Shown in pieces: positions 62,902 to 64,000 of a DNA stretch of 64,000 bases. The DNA comes from Paraburkholderia sp. FT54 (GTDB lineage Bacteria > Pseudomonadota > Gammaproteobacteria > Burkholderiales > Burkholderiaceae). How positions within the stretch are numbered: the stretch's first letter is position 1; the number at the start of each line of letters is the position of its first letter. The notes beneath the pieces are model-generated. The model searched no databases. It was not told the origin of the DNA and saw nothing but the letters and a program-made list of their open reading frames with translations. A program made the translations under genes and the position numbers. The DNA lies in NCBI RefSeq assembly GCF_031585635.1, contig NZ_CP134196.1:186001-250000 (forward strand), in the 5' to 3' direction.

Positions 62902-63289
62902 GCTGAATCTCCTGTGGCCAGACTGTGCAGTTCACCGAGTCGGCCAGCACCAAGGCGATGCTCACCCTCCGTATGCCTGGCCTGTTAAATCTCGTCTGCA
63001 TGCAACGAGTTCGTGATGCCTCTACCCGGACGGAGTGGCAATGCAAGGGCCGGCATAGGTCGGCATCCCAGTCCACAAGGCAATGCCCTTATATTGACCT
63101 TTTGAACTGACCGTATGCTGACCGGCAGATTACGAGTCTGTCATCGGCGCCTCCACGGTCACTCCTCGATGCGACGCGCGGCTACCGACAAACGGTTTGC
63201 CCATCGCAGGGCAAACCGTTCTCTACCGGAGCCTGCGTTGTTCGGCGCGATGCTTGGCGGATGGACTGCCTGCAGCGCGATGACAACAG
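62902..63289. other. Intergenic, nothing recognised
   Basis: About 390 bases between the small gene and the aldo/keto reductase. The palindromic GGTTTGCCCATCGCAGGGCAAACC around 63192-63215 forms a GGTTTGCCC / GGGCAAACC stem, 75 bases after the reductase stop, without a T-run. Confidence 0.45.
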
Positions 63290-64000
63290 TTACGCGTCCC
63301 ATTCCGGCGCGAACGGCGGAGTGACGAAACGGTGGTTCTTCGGCAACAACGCAATAGCACGCCGGTCATCATCGTCGAGTTTCACCGCCAGCGCATCGAG
63401 ATTGGATTTCTGACTTTCGCGGCGTTGAGCCTTAGGAATAACGGCCACTCCGTCCTGTTCCAGAAGCCACGCAAGAGCAACCTGGGCAGCGGTCGCGCCA
63501 TGCTTGATGCCGATTCCCTCAAGTACCGGGTCGCTTGCTGCCCTGCCTTGTGCCAACGGGGCATAGGCGACAAGTGGGATGCCTTTTTCGCGCAAATAGC
63601 TCAGCATTTTCGACTGGTCCAGAAACGCGTGGTATTCAATCTGGTGGCAGGCGATGGGTGCGCCGATTTCCTCGATGGCTTTTCGCAGCATCGTCATGTT
63701 GAAATTGCACACACCGATTGAGCGAACGGTGCCGTTCTGCAGAAAGCCTTGCATTGTTTCCATGACGGCGCCGAGGTCCATGTCACGCGACGGCCAATGC
63801 ACCATGTACAGGTCAACGTAGTCGACACCGAGCTTTGCGAGGCTGGCGTCAAGGGCGCGACGCAGCGCATCCGGCGCGAGGTTCTCGTGCCATACCTTGG
63901 TGGTCAGATGCAGTTGCTTCCGCGCGAGACCCGAGGCCGCAATTGCGGCGCCTACGGCTTCTTCGTTCTGGTACATCTCGGCGGTGTCGATGTGCCGGTA
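63290..64000 (-). CDS. Aldo/keto reductase, 5' end beyond window
   Basis: The C-terminal 236 residues of an NADPH-dependent aldo/keto reductase of the DkgA/DkgB type. The catalytic tetrad is visible: Asp and Tyr in 'YRHIDTAEMYQNEEAVGAAI', Lys in 'LTTKVWHENL', His in 'YMVHWPSRD'. The cofactor site is in 'VIPKAQRRESQKSNLDAL', where the usual 'IPKS/T' reads 'IPKA', and the end is 'RFVTPPFAPEWDA'. About 40 N-terminal residues lie outside. Substrates of such enzymes include 2,5-diketogluconate and other aldehydes; a link to the sugar-acid dehydrogenase at 54-58 kb is possible but unproven. Confidence 0.88.
   Translation of the reverse strand, partial: YRHIDTAEMYQNEEAVGAAIAASGLARKQLHLTTKVWHENLAPDALRRALDASLAKLGVDYVDLYMVHWPSRDMDLGAVMETMQGFLQNGTVRSIGVCNFNMTMLRKAIEEIGAPIACHQIEYHAFLDQSKMLSYLREKGIPLVAYAPLAQGRAASDPVLEGIGIKHGATAAQVALAWLLEQDGVAVIPKAQRRESQKSNLDALAVKLDDDDRRAIALLPKNHRFVTPPFAPEWDA

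Noticed and set aside
1..64000. CRISPR arrays, tRNA and rRNA genes.
   Set aside because: No regularly spaced repeats, no cloverleaf with a CCA-compatible acceptor and no rRNA-like sequence was seen on reading both strands.

Overview
The window looks like accessory-rich DNA of a Burkholderia sensu lato bacterium (Paraburkholderia, Caballeronia or Burkholderia). Three small secreted DUF4148 proteins, a family essentially confined to Burkholderiales, a KdpD-type DUF4118 membrane protein, secreted phosphoesterases and a GMC/cytochrome c dehydrogenase all point there. Much of the window is insertion sequences in various states of decay, so a secondary replicon, megaplasmid or genomic island is likely; this is inference. 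I saw no tRNA, rRNA, CRISPR array or replication origin.

Layout. 0-6.3 kb: a decayed surface-polysaccharide locus. It has an intact GT4 glycosyltransferase, a polysaccharide deacetylase killed by a stop, a frameshift and a truncation, then nested mobile DNA (an IS91 fragment split by a remnant tyrosine-recombinase element, itself invaded by a truncated IS3), then an O-antigen-ligase-like protein. 6.5-8.2 kb: integrase debris and a glutathione S-transferase. 9.2-14.1 kb: two DUF4148 proteins, a DUF4118 protein coupled to an alpha/beta hydrolase, and an exported catalase. 14.5-23.4 kb: a frameshifted diheme cytochrome c next to a glycosyltransferase fragment, an IS5 remnant, two secreted acid phosphatase/phospholipase C-like phosphoesterases, a cytochrome b561 and IS3/IS6 pieces. 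23.8-26.4 kb: an apparently complete IS91-type element (integrase plus HUH transposase, ending in a 22-bp-stem hairpin). 26.4-31.1 kb: debris, then a dipeptide-type ABC transporter cut at both ends. 31.2-34.0 kb: a MASE4 sensor kinase and the third DUF4148 gene.

34.6-38.5 kb is the most coherent metabolic module: a cobalt-type nitrile hydratase (beta, alpha, accessory protein), a CobW-family GTPase, the cobalt transporter genes cbtB and cbtA (cbtA frameshifted), and a cobalamin-riboswitch-like leader, all on the minus strand. Metal supply, metal insertion and enzyme are thus grouped. 38.9-47.8 kb: an ankyrin protein, a GlxA-type regulator, an esterase pseudogene, a serine-recombinase remnant, an acetate transporter, a class II aldolase fragment, a MOSC protein and an IS200 relic. 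48.1-53.7 kb: a single 1865-residue kinase/ATPase/GAF/PAS/histidine kinase. 54.2-58.7 kb: a four-gene operon for a membrane-bound GMC dehydrogenase (unknown protein, Tat-exported small subunit, flavoprotein, triheme cytochrome c). 59-64 kb: an IS6 relic, an orphan receiver protein, an MFS transporter, small proteins and the end of an aldo/keto reductase running off the window.

Non-coding signals that stand out are a ~98-bp sequence present in three diverged copies (18.1, 41.5 and 60.2 kb) with a TACGC...GCGTA-type dyad, a near-identical promoter in front of two DUF4148 genes, paired palindromes upstream of the catalase, and a 98-bp MITE-like inverted-repeat unit at 27.5 kb. All calls come from reading the sequence; no database search was run.
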